A stretch of 64,000 bases of DNA from Meishania sp964351985 (GCA_964351985.1 CAYGPR010000017.1:9570-73569), one strand, 5' to 3'. Positions 36,361 to 45,508 are shown, numbered from the stretch's first letter. The notes: generated by a model not told the origin, from the sequence alone. Program-made: numbers and translations.

Positions 36361-36807
36361 GTGATACCTTTGCAGTTTCCTTCCTATACCTTTCGATTCA
36401 AAAATAGAGAAAATAAGATCTATATTTTTGATGTAATCCGTAAAAAATTTGTGGTCATGCTTCCCGAAGAGTGGGTGCGTCAACACGTTGTAAACTACCT
36501 CATTGAAGATAAAAAATATCCGGCAAGTCACATCAATGTTGAGAAACAGTTAAAAGTCAACGCGATGAAAAAACGTTACGATGTGGTTGTGTTCAATTCT
36601 GATGGTAGCATTCGTATCTTGGTAGAATGCAAGTCTCCCGATATTTTGATCGACCAAAACACTTTCGACCAAATTGCAAGTTATAACCTAAAACTGAATG
36701 CAGAATACCTAATGGTTAGTAACGGCCTGGAACATTTCTATTGTAAAATGGATTTTGAAAACGAAAAATACACCTTTTTAGAAGGTATTCCTGATTTTAG
36801 CCGTTAA
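36361..36807 (+). CDS. Orphan HSDR_N_2 (type I restriction R N-terminal-like) nuclease-fold protein
   Basis: 148 residues of the HSDR_N_2 family (PF13588-like). It has a PD-(D/E)xK nuclease core: D74 in KRYDVVVF and E89-C-K91 in LVECKSP, preceded by EEWVRQHVVNYLI. No hsdM, hsdS or helicase partner is nearby, so it is not a restriction system. GTG at 36361 is the best reading-frame start and fits conserved N-terminal residues LQFPSYTF; however, the same bases contain TACCTTTG (36365-36372), a promoter -7 match. If that box is used, translation would be internal or from an upstream promoter. Function is unknown. Confidence 0.8.
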   Translation: MIPLQFPSYTFRFKNRENKIYIFDVIRKKFVVMLPEEWVRQHVVNYLIEDKKYPASHINVEKQLKVNAMKKRYDVVVFNSDGSIRILVECKSPDILIDQNTFDQIASYNLKLNAEYLMVSNGLEHFYCKMDFENEKYTFLEGIPDFSR

Positions 36808-36819
36808 TTTGCCACTGTT

Positions 36820-37821
36820 TTGCAAATAGCCATCGTCATACTTAATTGGAACGGAGAGGTGCTTTTGGAGCGCTATCTACCCTCTGTTGTCCGGCATTCT
36901 AAAGGCTACGATATCTATATTGCCGACAATGCATCTACCGATGGCTCCGTTACTTTTATAAAGCAAAACTATCCCCAAGTAAAAATCATACAGAACGACC
37001 AGAACGGTGGGTTTGCAAAAGGGTACAATGATGCCCTACAGTATGTAGAAGCCGATATCGTTTGCTTGCTGAACTCAGATGTACAAGTTACCGAAGGTTG
37101 GTTGGAGCCTATCGCCAAAGTATTTCAAGATTATCCAAAAGTATCCATTGTACAGCCAAAAATATTGGACCTCCTTCGAAAAAAATACTTCGAATATGCC
37201 GGGGCGGCGGGTGGTTTTCTAGATCAACTAGGATACCCTTTCTGTAGGGGCCGTATATTTCAATCCTTGGAAAAAGATGAGGGACAATATGACGATACCA
37301 TTGAGATTTTTTGGGCTACAGGGGCCTGTATGTTCATTAAGAAAGAAGTTTTTCACGACCTGGGAGGCTTCGACGAGGACTATTTCGCACATCAAGAAGA
37401 AGTTGACCTATGTTGGCGAGCTAAAAATGCAGGTCATAAAGTGTATTACACAGGATTGTCTCATGTATACCACCTCGGTGGATCGACATTGAGCAATATG
37501 AACCCAAAAAAAACATACCTGAATTTCAGAAATTCTCTGTTCTCTATAACGAAGAACTTGCCAAGAAGAAAGGCTTTTTTGATTATCGGTATACGGCTGT
37601 TGCTCGATGGGGTTGCCGCCCTTCGATTTATACTTCAATTCAAACTGAATCATTGTTGGGCCATATTGCGAGCGCATCTTAGCTTTTACCGGCAATTCGG
37701 CAAAATGTACAAAAAGCGCGAAAAAGCCAATTTTGTATTAAAATACTACATCACAAAGTCCATAGTGTGGTCACATTTCGTACATCATGTAAAGAATTTT
37801 AACAATTTAGTAAAAGATTAA
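36820..37821 (+). CDS. Glycosyltransferase family 2
   Basis: 333 residues with a GT-A fold: IAIVILNWNG at the N-terminus, NASTDGSV, the metal-binding LLNSDV (DXD region), and a later FWATGACMFI and GGFDEDYFAHQEEVDLCWR acceptor-binding block. This pattern is that of rhamnosyl-type or unspecified cell-surface glycosyltransferases. A C-terminal hydrophobic stretch follows (about 250-275). The start is TTG at 36820; there is no in-frame ATG ahead of the conserved strand. The gap to the HSDR_N-like gene is 12 bp, so they are probably co-transcribed. Acceptor unknown. Confidence 0.9.
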   Translation: MQIAIVILNWNGEVLLERYLPSVVRHSKGYDIYIADNASTDGSVTFIKQNYPQVKIIQNDQNGGFAKGYNDALQYVEADIVCLLNSDVQVTEGWLEPIAKVFQDYPKVSIVQPKILDLLRKKYFEYAGAAGGFLDQLGYPFCRGRIFQSLEKDEGQYDDTIEIFWATGACMFIKKEVFHDLGGFDEDYFAHQEEVDLCWRAKNAGHKVYYTGLSHVYHLGGSTLSNMNPKKTYLNFRNSLFSITKNLPRRKAFLIIGIRLLLDGVAALRFILQFKLNHCWAILRAHLSFYRQFGKMYKKREKANFVLKYYITKSIVWSHFVHHVKNFNNLVKD

Positions 37822-37855
37822 CTAATTTCGCAGAACCACGAGATTGTTAAATCTC

Positions 37856-37863
37856 TAATTTTG
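37856..37863 (+). promoter_or_regulatory. -7 box of OmpA-family lipoprotein gene
   Basis: TAATTTTG matches TAnnTTTG, 58 bp before ATG 37922. No TTG at the right distance upstream is seen. Confidence 0.55.
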
Positions 37864-37921
37864 TCCGCGATTTCAAACCGATAAAACAAATAACAATCAT
37901 TATTAATTAAGCAACATACCT

Positions 37922-38773
37922 ATGAAAAAAATCATTTTCGCCTGCTTGAGTGCAGCAGTACTTTTAACCTCTTGTGTTTCTTCAAAAAAATTCAAGGATT
38001 TGGAGGCCAAACACAAAGAAGCCCAAGACCTTTTGAATTCCGCTACCGTTAAACTGAACGATTGTTTGGAAGAGAAAGCAACGGCTTCCTCAAGATTACA
38101 GACCTTAGAAGACCAAAATGCATTTCTTAAGGCGAACAACCAAGAGTTGATCAACAATATGGGCAACTTGACCACCCTGACTACCAAAGGTGCCGAGAAC
38201 CTTGAAAAATCACTTGAAAGTCTTCAGGAAAAAGATTTGACCATTCGAAAACTACAAGATGCCATTACCCGAAGAGATTCTGTAAACCTTTCTTTGGTAC
38301 AAAGTCTCAAAGGTGTTCTTGGCAACTTGGATGATGAAGATATTGAAATCAGTGTTGAAAAAGGAGTTGTATTTGTTTCTATTTCCGACAAGTTATTGTT
38401 CAGCAGTGGAAGCTACAATGTGACCAGCCGTGCCAAGGAAGTATTGGGCAAGGTAGCACAGGTAGTGAACAACAAGCCCGATTTCGAATTTATGGTCGAA
38501 GGTCACACCGATGATGTACCTTACAGAAAGCCGCCACTTTTAGATAACTGGGACTTGAGCGTTAAGCGTGCAACGGCAGTTGTTCGTATACTTCAGAATG
38601 ATTATAACGTAGATCCGAAACGCATGACCGCAGCTGGTAGAGCCGAATTCGTGCCTGTTTCGCAAACCGAAAAATCCAAAAATAGAAGAACCAGAATTGT
38701 GGTATTACCGAAAATCGATCAGTTCTATAGTATGATCGAAGAAGGAATGAAAGATCCTGCTATCAACAATTGA
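37922..38773 (+). CDS. OmpA-family lipoprotein
   Basis: 283 residues. Signal peptide with lipobox (LTSC, Cys18), a long coiled-coil region (about 22-125), then an OmpA C-terminal peptidoglycan-binding domain (about 140-265) with FMVEGHTDDVP and NWDLSVKRATAVVRIL. The Asp and Arg that hold diaminopimelate are present (WDLSVKRA). It would tether the outer membrane to the cell wall. A hairpin terminator follows. A degenerate paralogue is at 53549-54319 and shares the end pattern (FYSMIEEGMKD here, FYLMVRENVKN there). Confidence 0.9.
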   Translation: MKKIIFACLSAAVLLTSCVSSKKFKDLEAKHKEAQDLLNSATVKLNDCLEEKATASSRLQTLEDQNAFLKANNQELINNMGNLTTLTTKGAENLEKSLESLQEKDLTIRKLQDAITRRDSVNLSLVQSLKGVLGNLDDEDIEISVEKGVVFVSISDKLLFSSGSYNVTSRAKEVLGKVAQVVNNKPDFEFMVEGHTDDVPYRKPPLLDNWDLSVKRATAVVRILQNDYNVDPKRMTAAGRAEFVPVSQTEKSKNRRTRIVVLPKIDQFYSMIEEGMKDPAINN

Positions 38774-38790
38774 TATTTTTTTATAGTACA

Positions 38791-38825
38791 AAGGCCGTAT
38801 CTCTTAGAGGTACGGCTTTTTTTTT
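38791..38825 (+). terminator. Intrinsic terminator after OmpA gene
   Basis: GCCGTA (38794-38799) pairs with TACGGC (38811-38816) around an 11-nt loop, followed by nine or more T. It begins 18 bp after the stop. Confidence 0.85.
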
Positions 38826-38841
38826 GAGCAAAAGAATGTAG

Positions 38842-38849
38842 TATATTTG
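38842..38849 (+). promoter_or_regulatory. -7 box of the metzincin-like protease gene
   Basis: TATATTTG matches TAnnTTTG, giving a leader of about 55 nt before ATG 38912. A 7-bp AT-rich hairpin (ATAATAG, 38892-38898, with CTATTAT, 38907-38913) would cover the start codon. Confidence 0.6.
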
Positions 38850-38911
38850 AATAACCGAGCCGATATACCCGTACAAAATACTATTTAGATAATAATAGCG
38901 TTTTTTCTATT

Positions 38912-41491
38912 ATGAGGATATTTATTGGATTAATTTGCTTGTTTTTCGTAACAAGTTCATGTAGCATCTTGGGATCGGCAAAAAACGCCAATGATTCTAA
39001 TACTGTTATCAATAAGAATAACACATCTTCAAAGTCGAAGACAAATTCGTATAATACGCTTATTACGGATGAAGCGGTTTCCCAGAAAGGTTTGTTTACA
39101 GTACATCGCGTAGGCAACAAACATTATTTCGAAATTGCCGATAGCGTATTAGATCATGAGATCCTTGTCGTTACCCGTTTTGTAAAAACTCCCGCAGGCG
39201 CCGGAAATTATGGCGGAGAAGAAATAGGCAAAAAAACCATCATTTGGGAAAAAGGGCCCGAAAACAAACTTTTTCTCCGTATCGGTACATTGGTCAGCAT
39301 GGCCGATGAAAACGACGCTATTTCACAAGCGGTCAATAATTCGAACATCACCCCAATACTTGAAGCCTTCGAAATTAAGGCCCGAAATGAAAAAAAGAAA
39401 ACTTCGGTGATCGACGTTACTGAATTTATAAATAGTGAAAATACACTGCTTGCCCTTAGTGAACCCCAGAAAGAATCATATAAACTATCGTCTTTGGAAA
39501 AGGACAAGTCTTATATTGAAAAAATCACCTCTTTTCCCATAAATACCGAAGTTCGAACAGTTAAAACGTACAAGGCCAAGACTTCGGGCAAAAGTAAAAA
39601 AGAACTACCTGCCGCCGTGCTTTCGGGTGTTGTTACCCTTGAACTGAACAGTTCATTTATTATGCTTCCGAAGGAGCCAATGAAGAAAAGGTTCTTCGAT
39701 GAGCGCGTTGGATATTTCGCCAGTTCGTATTTGGAATATGGTGATGAACAACAAAAGGTAGACCGCAATACGTTTATACATCGCTGGCGCCTTGAACCAA
39801 AGCCGGAAGATATCCAAAAATGGGAAAACGGCGAGTTGGTGGAGCCAAAAAAGCCTATCGTTTTTTATATCGATCCCGCCACTCCAAAAAAATGGAGGCC
39901 CTTCTTGATCCAAGGTATCAACGACTGGCAGAAAGCTTTTGAACAGGCAGGCTTTAAAAATGCCATAGTCGGAAAAGAATGGCCAGAAGATAATCCTGAC
40001 ATGAGTCTTGAAGATGCCCGATTCTCAGTACTCCGCTATTTTGCCTCACCGAAGAAGAATGCATATGGCCCTAATATTACGGATCCGCGAAGTGGCGAAA
40101 TTCTAGAGAGCCATATCGGATGGTATCACAATTTAATGAACCTTTTACACAATTGGTACACCATTCAGGCCGGTGCGGTAGATCAAAGAGCACAAAACAT
40201 GGAATTTGAACCCGAATTGATGGGGGAATTAATTCGTTTTGTTTCCTCGCATGAAGTGGGCCATACCATAGGCCTACGCCATAATATGGGAGCTAGCTAC
40301 GCCACTCCGGTAGAAAAACTTAGGGATGCTGAATGGCTTAGAAAAAATGGACATACAAGTTCCATAATGGATTATGCAAGGTTCAATTATGTAGCACAAC
40401 CCCAGGATAGCATTCCGCCCAAAGACCTGATGCCACGAATCGGTGATTACGATAAATGGGCCATTCAATGGGGATATGGTAAACTACCGAAAACCCAAGA
40501 GTTGGCTGATGAGAGGGAAATTCTGAACCAATGGGTCGTAGATAGTATTTCTACAAATCCACGATTATGGTTCGGGGGAGAAGGGCGCGATTTTGACCCA
40601 AGGTCTCAAACAGAGGATTTAGGAGACAACGCCATGGTAGCTAGCACCTATGGTATTATGAACTTACAACGTATCGTTCCCAAATTGACCGACTGGACGA
40701 AAGCCCGAAATAGTGATGACTATTCCAATTTGGACGAAATATACGAGAGCCTTGTCAAACAATATGAAAATTACCTTTTTCATGTAGCTAAAAATATTGG
40801 AGGAATTTATGTCACCCCGAAGACCATGGGAGAATCTGGCGAAGTATATTGCCCTGTTCCAAAAAGTCAACAAAAAGAAGCCTTGGTGTTTTTGAACAAC
40901 CATATTTTCAAAGAACCCAAGTGGTTGATCAATAATGAAATTCTGAACAAGACTTCTTCTCCTCAATCCAAGGAGTCGATTACCAAAACCATGGAAAGAG
41001 TGCTGTTGAACTTGATGGGCGGTAGTCGCATGAGCAGAATGACCTTTATAAATGAACGTTATGAAGATGAAGACGTTTATGCCCCGGACGAGTACATTGA
41101 TGACCTGAATCAACTGATATGGGGCGAGATGAACGTGTTCTATAAGACCGACGCGTATCGTAGAAAACTTCAAAAAGCCTATGTTTCCAATATGATCACA
41201 CTCTACAAGCCGAGTGAGGCCGAGGGTCTGGTAGAAGGTATTTTAGCAAAATTGTCGGAAGGGTATACCGCTAACACCGATGTACGTTCTTTGGCACTTC
41301 ATAACCTTACGATGCTACAGCGTAAAATAAAGGGAACCATTCCGGTAATCAACCATCGAATGACAAAGGCCCATTTGCTGTACATTCAAAAAGAGATAGA
41401 AGAGGTCATTGGAGAAACCAAAGACCCTGGTAATCTTTTTATTCCGGCAAATCCTGATTTAGCGATAGACAAGGGTGAGGAAAAGGAATAG
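38912..41491 (+). CDS. Zinc-dependent metalloprotease, DUF5117-type lipoprotein
   Basis: 859 residues. A lipoprotein signal (TSSC) is followed by DUF5118/DUF5117-like domains (about 50-400; VVTRFVKTPAGAGNYGGEEIG). The catalytic centre is HEVGHTIGLRH (about 447-457), the HExxHxxGxxH metzincin signature, with a Met-turn (SSIMDYARFNY) about 35 residues on. The C-terminal third is helical. This family is common in Bacteroidota and probably secreted to the outer membrane or surface; the substrate is unknown. Its stop lies 3 bp from the convergent YciO-like gene. Confidence 0.9.
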   Translation: MRIFIGLICLFFVTSSCSILGSAKNANDSNTVINKNNTSSKSKTNSYNTLITDEAVSQKGLFTVHRVGNKHYFEIADSVLDHEILVVTRFVKTPAGAGNYGGEEIGKKTIIWEKGPENKLFLRIGTLVSMADENDAISQAVNNSNITPILEAFEIKARNEKKKTSVIDVTEFINSENTLLALSEPQKESYKLSSLEKDKSYIEKITSFPINTEVRTVKTYKAKTSGKSKKELPAAVLSGVVTLELNSSFIMLPKEPMKKRFFDERVGYFASSYLEYGDEQQKVDRNTFIHRWRLEPKPEDIQKWENGELVEPKKPIVFYIDPATPKKWRPFLIQGINDWQKAFEQAGFKNAIVGKEWPEDNPDMSLEDARFSVLRYFASPKKNAYGPNITDPRSGEILESHIGWYHNLMNLLHNWYTIQAGAVDQRAQNMEFEPELMGELIRFVSSHEVGHTIGLRHNMGASYATPVEKLRDAEWLRKNGHTSSIMDYARFNYVAQPQDSIPPKDLMPRIGDYDKWAIQWGYGKLPKTQELADEREILNQWVVDSISTNPRLWFGGEGRDFDPRSQTEDLGDNAMVASTYGIMNLQRIVPKLTDWTKARNSDDYSNLDEIYESLVKQYENYLFHVAKNIGGIYVTPKTMGESGEVYCPVPKSQQKEALVFLNNHIFKEPKWLINNEILNKTSSPQSKESITKTMERVLLNLMGGSRMSRMTFINERYEDEDVYAPDEYIDDLNQLIWGEMNVFYKTDAYRRKLQKAYVSNMITLYKPSEAEGLVEGILAKLSEGYTANTDVRSLALHNLTMLQRKIKGTIPVINHRMTKAHLLYIQKEIEEVIGETKDPGNLFIPANPDLAIDKGEEKE

Positions 41492-41494
41492 CTT

Positions 41495-42115
41495 CTAGAA
41501 AATATCCAAGCTTCCCTTGCCTTCCCGAACGACTTCAGGTTCTCCACGCGACAAGTCGATTACCGTTGAGGCTATATTATCACCATACCCCCCATCGACG
41601 ACGACATCGACCAGATTTTCCCATTTCTCGAATATCAGTTCGGGATCTGTTGTATATTCGAGCAGTTCATCCTCATCACGTATGGATGTAGATACAATAG
41701 GGTTGCCCAGGCCCTCGACCAATGCCTTCGCAATGGCATTATCAGGAACCCGAATACCTACCGTCTTTTTCTTTTTAAAATCTTTTGGGAGGCTATTGTT
41801 TCCCGGAAGGATGAACGTATAGGGCCCAGGCAAGGCACGCTTTAATATTTTGAAGGTCGGGGTATCGATTTGACGTACATAATCTGAAAGGTTGCTCAAA
41901 TCTGCACAGATAAAAGAAAAGTTGGCCTTGGTCAATTTGACCCCCTTTATCCGGGCAATACGTTCTAGAGCTTTAGTATTCGTGATATCACAACCCAGCC
42001 CGTATACCGTATCTGTGGGGTATATGGCCAATCCCCCGTTTCGGAGAATATCCACTACCCGCTTAACTGCCTTAGGATTAGGATTTTCCGGATATATCTT
42101 TATAAGCTCTGCCAT
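41495..42115 (-). CDS. L-threonylcarbamoyladenylate synthase family, YciO type
   Basis: 206 residues of the Sua5/YrdC/YciO fold. The N-terminus IKIYPENPNP...GGLAIYPTDTVYGLGCDI and the blocks NFSFICADLSNLSDY, PGPYTFIL and KKTVGIRVPDN match E. coli YciO more than TsaC. TsaC/Sua5 makes threonylcarbamoyl-AMP for tRNA t6A; YciO's part in this is uncertain because it does not replace TsaC in E. coli. Automatic annotation would usually call it threonylcarbamoyl-AMP synthase. It starts at ATG 42115, divergent from the esterase by 49 bp. Confidence 0.88.
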   Translation of the reverse strand: MAELIKIYPENPNPKAVKRVVDILRNGGLAIYPTDTVYGLGCDITNTKALERIARIKGVKLTKANFSFICADLSNLSDYVRQIDTPTFKILKRALPGPYTFILPGNNSLPKDFKKKKTVGIRVPDNAIAKALVEGLGNPIVSTSIRDEDELLEYTTDPELIFEKWENLVDVVVDGGYGDNIASTVIDLSRGEPEVVREGKGSLDIF

Positions 42116-42164
42116 ACCATTTTCGATAGAATAACGTTATACAAAGTACACACAAATTTTACTT

Positions 42165-43007
42165 ATGTCAAGCTTAAAATATTTAGTTGTTTGTCTGGTG
42201 TTCACTTTGCTTTCCTGCGCGACCGATGATACACCTTCCTTGGACAACGAACCCATGGTATACAAAGCTTTGACCAATGTATCCTATGGCAACGATGCAA
42301 AACAGGTTTACGATATATATTTACCTGCTAACAGAACAACGGAATCGAAGGTTTTGATTCTGATCCATGGCGGTGGCTGGAAGGAAGGCGATAAAACCGA
42401 CATGAACGCATTCCGTGATTTCATTAGGGAGCAGCTTCCAAATACTGTTGTGGTAAATATGAATTATCGCTTGGCGGACGAAAACAACCCGCCGCATCCT
42501 ATGCAAATCGATGATATTTCATCCGTAGTAAACGATTTAAAGACTAAGCGAACAGAATATCAAATCGGTACAAATCTTGGATTAATGGGCGTTAGTGCCG
42601 GCGGACATCTTTCATTGCTATGGGCCTACGAATATGATACCGACAACCAAATAAATATGGTCTGTAGTATGGTCGGACCGACCAATCTGGCCGATGAGGC
42701 CTATACTAATTCGGACAACCAAGACCTTAAGGATTTAATTTTTCAGTTCGGCACCGATATTGAAGTTCTTAAGAACGTCAGTCCATTATATAAGGTAAAA
42801 ACAACCTCGCCTCCTACTCTTTTGTTCTATGGTGGTCAAGACCCGTTAATCCCTAATTCACAGGGAATCGATTTAAAAGATAAATTGGAAGAACTTGAAG
42901 TAGTTCATGAGTTTACACTTTATCCGAACGGTGGTCATGGCTGGGTAGGGCTAGATCTTTTTGACACCTCGGTCAAACTGAAGGCATTTATCGAAAAACA
43001 TTTATGA
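42165..43007 (+). CDS. Alpha/beta-hydrolase lipoprotein (BD-FAE-like esterase)
   Basis: 280 residues with a lipobox (LLSC, Cys18) and acidic residues after it (ATDD), which may favour surface export. Alpha/beta-hydrolase elements: oxyanion HGGGW (69-73), nucleophile GVSAGG (S144), acid in GGQDPLIP, and His in NGGHGW. The first two are as in bacterial carboxylesterases and feruloyl-type esterases. Substrate is unknown. Upstream is divergent from the YciO-like gene. Confidence 0.88.
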   Translation: MSSLKYLVVCLVFTLLSCATDDTPSLDNEPMVYKALTNVSYGNDAKQVYDIYLPANRTTESKVLILIHGGGWKEGDKTDMNAFRDFIREQLPNTVVVNMNYRLADENNPPHPMQIDDISSVVNDLKTKRTEYQIGTNLGLMGVSAGGHLSLLWAYEYDTDNQINMVCSMVGPTNLADEAYTNSDNQDLKDLIFQFGTDIEVLKNVSPLYKVKTTSPPTLLFYGGQDPLIPNSQGIDLKDKLEELEVVHEFTLYPNGGHGWVGLDLFDTSVKLKAFIEKHL

Positions 43008-43157
43008 TTGTCCCCTAGGTATAAAGATAGTCCTTATCTTTAACGCATTAGAATCTCTTTGTAACATATTCAAAATAGAGACGGTCGTCTCGAATATCGG
43101 GCTCAAACCTTCAATTGAGGCCAACCACATTGTACCATAAACTTTACAAAGAGAAGA

Positions 43158-43802
43158 ATGAAAGAAAATACAAGAATTGCCGTTATAGGCGGCACTGGTA
43201 AATCAGGAAAGTACCTTGTTCGTGAATTGCTAAGTCAAGGCATCTACATCAAAACCCTGGTTAGAAATCTTAATGATTTTAAAATAGAAAGCCCGTACGT
43301 TGAAATAATCCATGGTGATGTTTCAGACTTCCAAACGGTAAGCACTTTGCTCGAAGGTTGTACGGCCGTGATCAGTACTTTGGGTTGGGGCGTTCCACCA
43401 AGCCTGAATACGATTTTTACCACAGCGACCCAAAATATACTTAGGGCCATGAACGAATTGGAACTTCGTCGCTACATTGTAGTTACCGGGCTACACGTCG
43501 ACACTCCCTTTGATAAAAAAGGAAAAAAAACAAAGATGGCCACGGATTGGATGTATGCCAATTATCATGAGTCGACGCAGAACCGGCAACAAGAGTATAA
43601 TATGCTTTTAGAAAGCGAATTGGATTGGACATTAGTGCGACTCCCATTAATCGAATTGACCGACGACCGACGAGAAGTCAAACCCAATTTGGAGAATTGT
43701 TCGGGAGATAAAATAAGTGCGACCGATTTGGCAAATTTCTTAATCGGGCAATTAGATGATAAAAAATACATTAAAAAAGCTCCTTTTCTGGCGAATATAT
43801 GA
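43158..43802 (+). CDS. NAD(P)-binding, SDR-like oxidoreductase
   Basis: 214 residues with an N-terminal dinucleotide-binding loop IAVIGGTGKSGKYLVRELL (GxxGxxG type) and an atypical SDR layout: VEIIHGDVSD, AVISTLGWG, YIVVTGLHVD and LDWTLVRLPLI. Resembles NmrA/NAD(P)H-binding proteins such as flavin-reductase-like families. Reaction unknown. A terminator with 10-bp stem follows at 43810, so it ends its transcript. Confidence 0.82.
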   Translation: MKENTRIAVIGGTGKSGKYLVRELLSQGIYIKTLVRNLNDFKIESPYVEIIHGDVSDFQTVSTLLEGCTAVISTLGWGVPPSLNTIFTTATQNILRAMNELELRRYIVVTGLHVDTPFDKKGKKTKMATDWMYANYHESTQNRQQEYNMLLESELDWTLVRLPLIELTDDRREVKPNLENCSGDKISATDLANFLIGQLDDKKYIKKAPFLANI

Positions 43803-43809
43803 GTGAAAT

Positions 43810-43845
43810 GCCCTGAGAATCAAAACTTCTTAGGGCTTTTTTTTT
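43810..43845 (+). terminator. Intrinsic terminator after SDR-like gene
   Basis: GCCCTGAGAA (43810-43819) pairs with TTCTTAGGGC (43827-43836), 10 bp including one G-T, with a 7-nt loop and nine T after. Confidence 0.85.
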
Positions 43846-43880
43846 ACTCGATAATCGAGATTTAAATGTTCCGAGGTTCG
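43843..43880. repeat. Dispersed intergenic palindromic repeat, copy 2
   Basis: CTCGATAATCGAG (43847-43859) again sits in TTTACTCGATAATCGAGATT, then AAATG and CCGAGGTT, the same order as at 9990-10028. It directly follows the T-run of the preceding terminator. Confidence 0.6.
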
Positions 43881-43890
43881 TCTAGAATTT

Positions 43891-44598
43891 TTAAAGTTCA
43901 TTCTTTAGATTACCTGGTTGGCTTGCCCCGAGGTAGTTTACTAACCTGCTTATAGCCACTAAATGGGAAAACAATACAATCGGAACAACAATAGCGGGCA
44001 ACCAAACCAATGGAAAATACAAGATGGCCACGTTGGGCTGCTCAAAAGCGAATTGTTGAAAGGGCAAAGGAGCCGATAGTATTGCGTTTATAATAATATT
44101 TAATAGTAAAAGAAGACTGACGACATTCCAAAACAGAATGCCTTTCCTCCCTATCTTACTTTTTACAAAACCGAAATAATAAACAAAAGGAGCCGTAATG
44201 CCTGCCAGAATATCAAAATTACGGCCTTCAAAGGTCATCAGTTCGGGAATTGCCTTATTTAGAAAAAGCCAATATAAAACCAATTCTACAGGAATTCGCA
44301 CAATATGTAACATGGTTAACCTTCTAAGGTCTAGGCCGTTCATCCATTTTTTTCCCTTCGGGGTCACGAACAATGCCACCATCAATAACAACGTAGGTAC
44401 AAAAGCAAGGAATATTCGGGGCGGTACAGCTTCAAGGTTTTGGTAAAATCCGAAATAAGCCAATAATCCATGAAGGGCGAGCCAACTGGTTAGAACAAAA
44501 AGCACCGTTTTTGAATTTTGGCTAGCTTTTAAGAATAAAAATAAAGTGAGACTAGTAGTAAGTATAAAAATGATGGAGATATAGCTCGGCAAATTCAT
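43891..44598 (-). CDS. Hypothetical polytopic membrane protein
   Basis: 235 residues with about seven hydrophobic helices (e.g. YISIIFILTTSLTLFLFL, IFLAFVPTLLLMVALFV, VVSLLLLLNIIINAIL) and short loops. No known motif was recognised; similar proteins are frequent hypotheticals in flavobacteria. Its ATG overlaps the stop of the DUF1801 gene by 4 bp (ATGA), so it is last in a four-gene operon. Confidence 0.7.
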   Translation of the reverse strand: MNLPSYISIIFILTTSLTLFLFLKASQNSKTVLFVLTSWLALHGLLAYFGFYQNLEAVPPRIFLAFVPTLLLMVALFVTPKGKKWMNGLDLRRLTMLHIVRIPVELVLYWLFLNKAIPELMTFEGRNFDILAGITAPFVYYFGFVKSKIGRKGILFWNVVSLLLLLNIIINAILSAPLPFQQFAFEQPNVAILYFPLVWLPAIVVPIVLFSHLVAISRLVNYLGASQPGNLKNEL

Positions 44599-44954
44599 TG
44601 CCTTTTTGAAATTTCAACAGCTTCCTGTAAAAGCTCCATTAGTGCTTCATCCGCCGGTAAATCAGAAACTTTGGTAATCTGTTTTATCCCTTTCATATTC
44701 GACTTCTCGCCTATGTTTTCCAACAAGTTCTTAGCATCATTAAGTTCTTTACCCTGATGGAACATAAAGTTCACGTGCTTTCTAAAGGCCATGATGTTGC
44801 AGATTATTTTACCGTTCAATTCAAAACTAGGAGCGTTCCATTTGATGTTCTCCTTTATTTCAGGGGAAGTCTTGTTTATTAACGATCTAAGATGTGAAAC
44901 AATGGGTTGTGTACTTTCGGAAGAATTAGCAATATAGTCATCAACAGTTTTCAT
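44595..44954 (-). CDS. DUF1801-family protein (YdhG-like)
   Basis: 119 residues, starting at ATG 44954 (an in-frame TTG at 44969 overlaps the preceding gene). DUF1801 pattern: VDDYIANSSESTQPIVSHLRSLINKT, IKENIKWNAPSFELNGK, and MAFRKHVNFMFHQGKEL. Small cytosolic protein with unknown function; members are frequently encoded beside SRPBCC proteins, as here. Confidence 0.85.
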   Translation of the reverse strand: MKTVDDYIANSSESTQPIVSHLRSLINKTSPEIKENIKWNAPSFELNGKIICNIMAFRKHVNFMFHQGKELNDAKNLLENIGEKSNMKGIKQITKVSDLPADEALMELLQEAVEISKRQ

Positions 44955-44958
44955 TGAT

Positions 44959-45498
44959 TTAATTTTCAAGTTTTTTCTTTAGGTTCTTTAGACCGGCCTG
45001 TAGGTCATCGCCTATCATTCCTTCAAAATCCATAAATAATAGCATTAGGTTCATCGGATATTTCATTTTTCCTTCAAAGCCCCATTTTACCCTTGTCCGA
45101 TTTTCGGAAATACTCTCAGTCGCCACATAGGCCAAATCGGAGGACTCGAACGGTTCAAAAAAACGGAGTTCCAAATCGATTCGTTTTCCTTCTTCAATCT
45201 TTAAAATTTCTTGCTCCCCTGAACCCACATCGGGATTGTCACTTTTCCAAGCTGAGACAAAACCTACGGTACCGTCCGTTCCGCTGAACGATTTTTCCAT
45301 ATTGGGATCCATACTGGCCCACTTACTGTATTCATCTTGGTTCTTTAAATACTTGACAAAGTCAAAGACCTCGTTTTTAGGTCTGTCAATCGTGATTTCT
45401 TCTATTATGTTATACTCTTTTTTGGTAAACAAGGCCAAGATTAGCGGAAGGGCTATAAGTATAGCAAAGATTAATAGTACTCTTTTTAGGGTTTTCAT
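44959..45498 (-). CDS. SRPBCC-family (START-like) membrane-anchored protein
   Basis: 179 residues. An N-terminal hydrophobic helix (about 5-25, VLLIFAILIALPLILALF) anchors an SRPBCC fold: EITIDRPKNEVFDFVKYLKN, then DPNMEKSFSGTDG, and a C-terminal helix. It may bind a hydrophobic ligand. It sits 10 bp after the DUF6958-like gene and 4 bp before the DUF1801 gene on the minus strand, an operon. Confidence 0.85.
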   Translation of the reverse strand: MKTLKRVLLIFAILIALPLILALFTKKEYNIIEEITIDRPKNEVFDFVKYLKNQDEYSKWASMDPNMEKSFSGTDGTVGFVSAWKSDNPDVGSGEQEILKIEEGKRIDLELRFFEPFESSDLAYVATESISENRTRVKWGFEGKMKYPMNLMLLFMDFEGMIGDDLQAGLKNLKKKLEN

Positions 45499-45508
45499 TT
45501 TAGTTGGT

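Noticed and set aside
36361..36807. Type I restriction-modification locus
   Set aside because: Only an N-terminal-type nuclease domain is present; there is no methylase, specificity subunit or helicase nearby.
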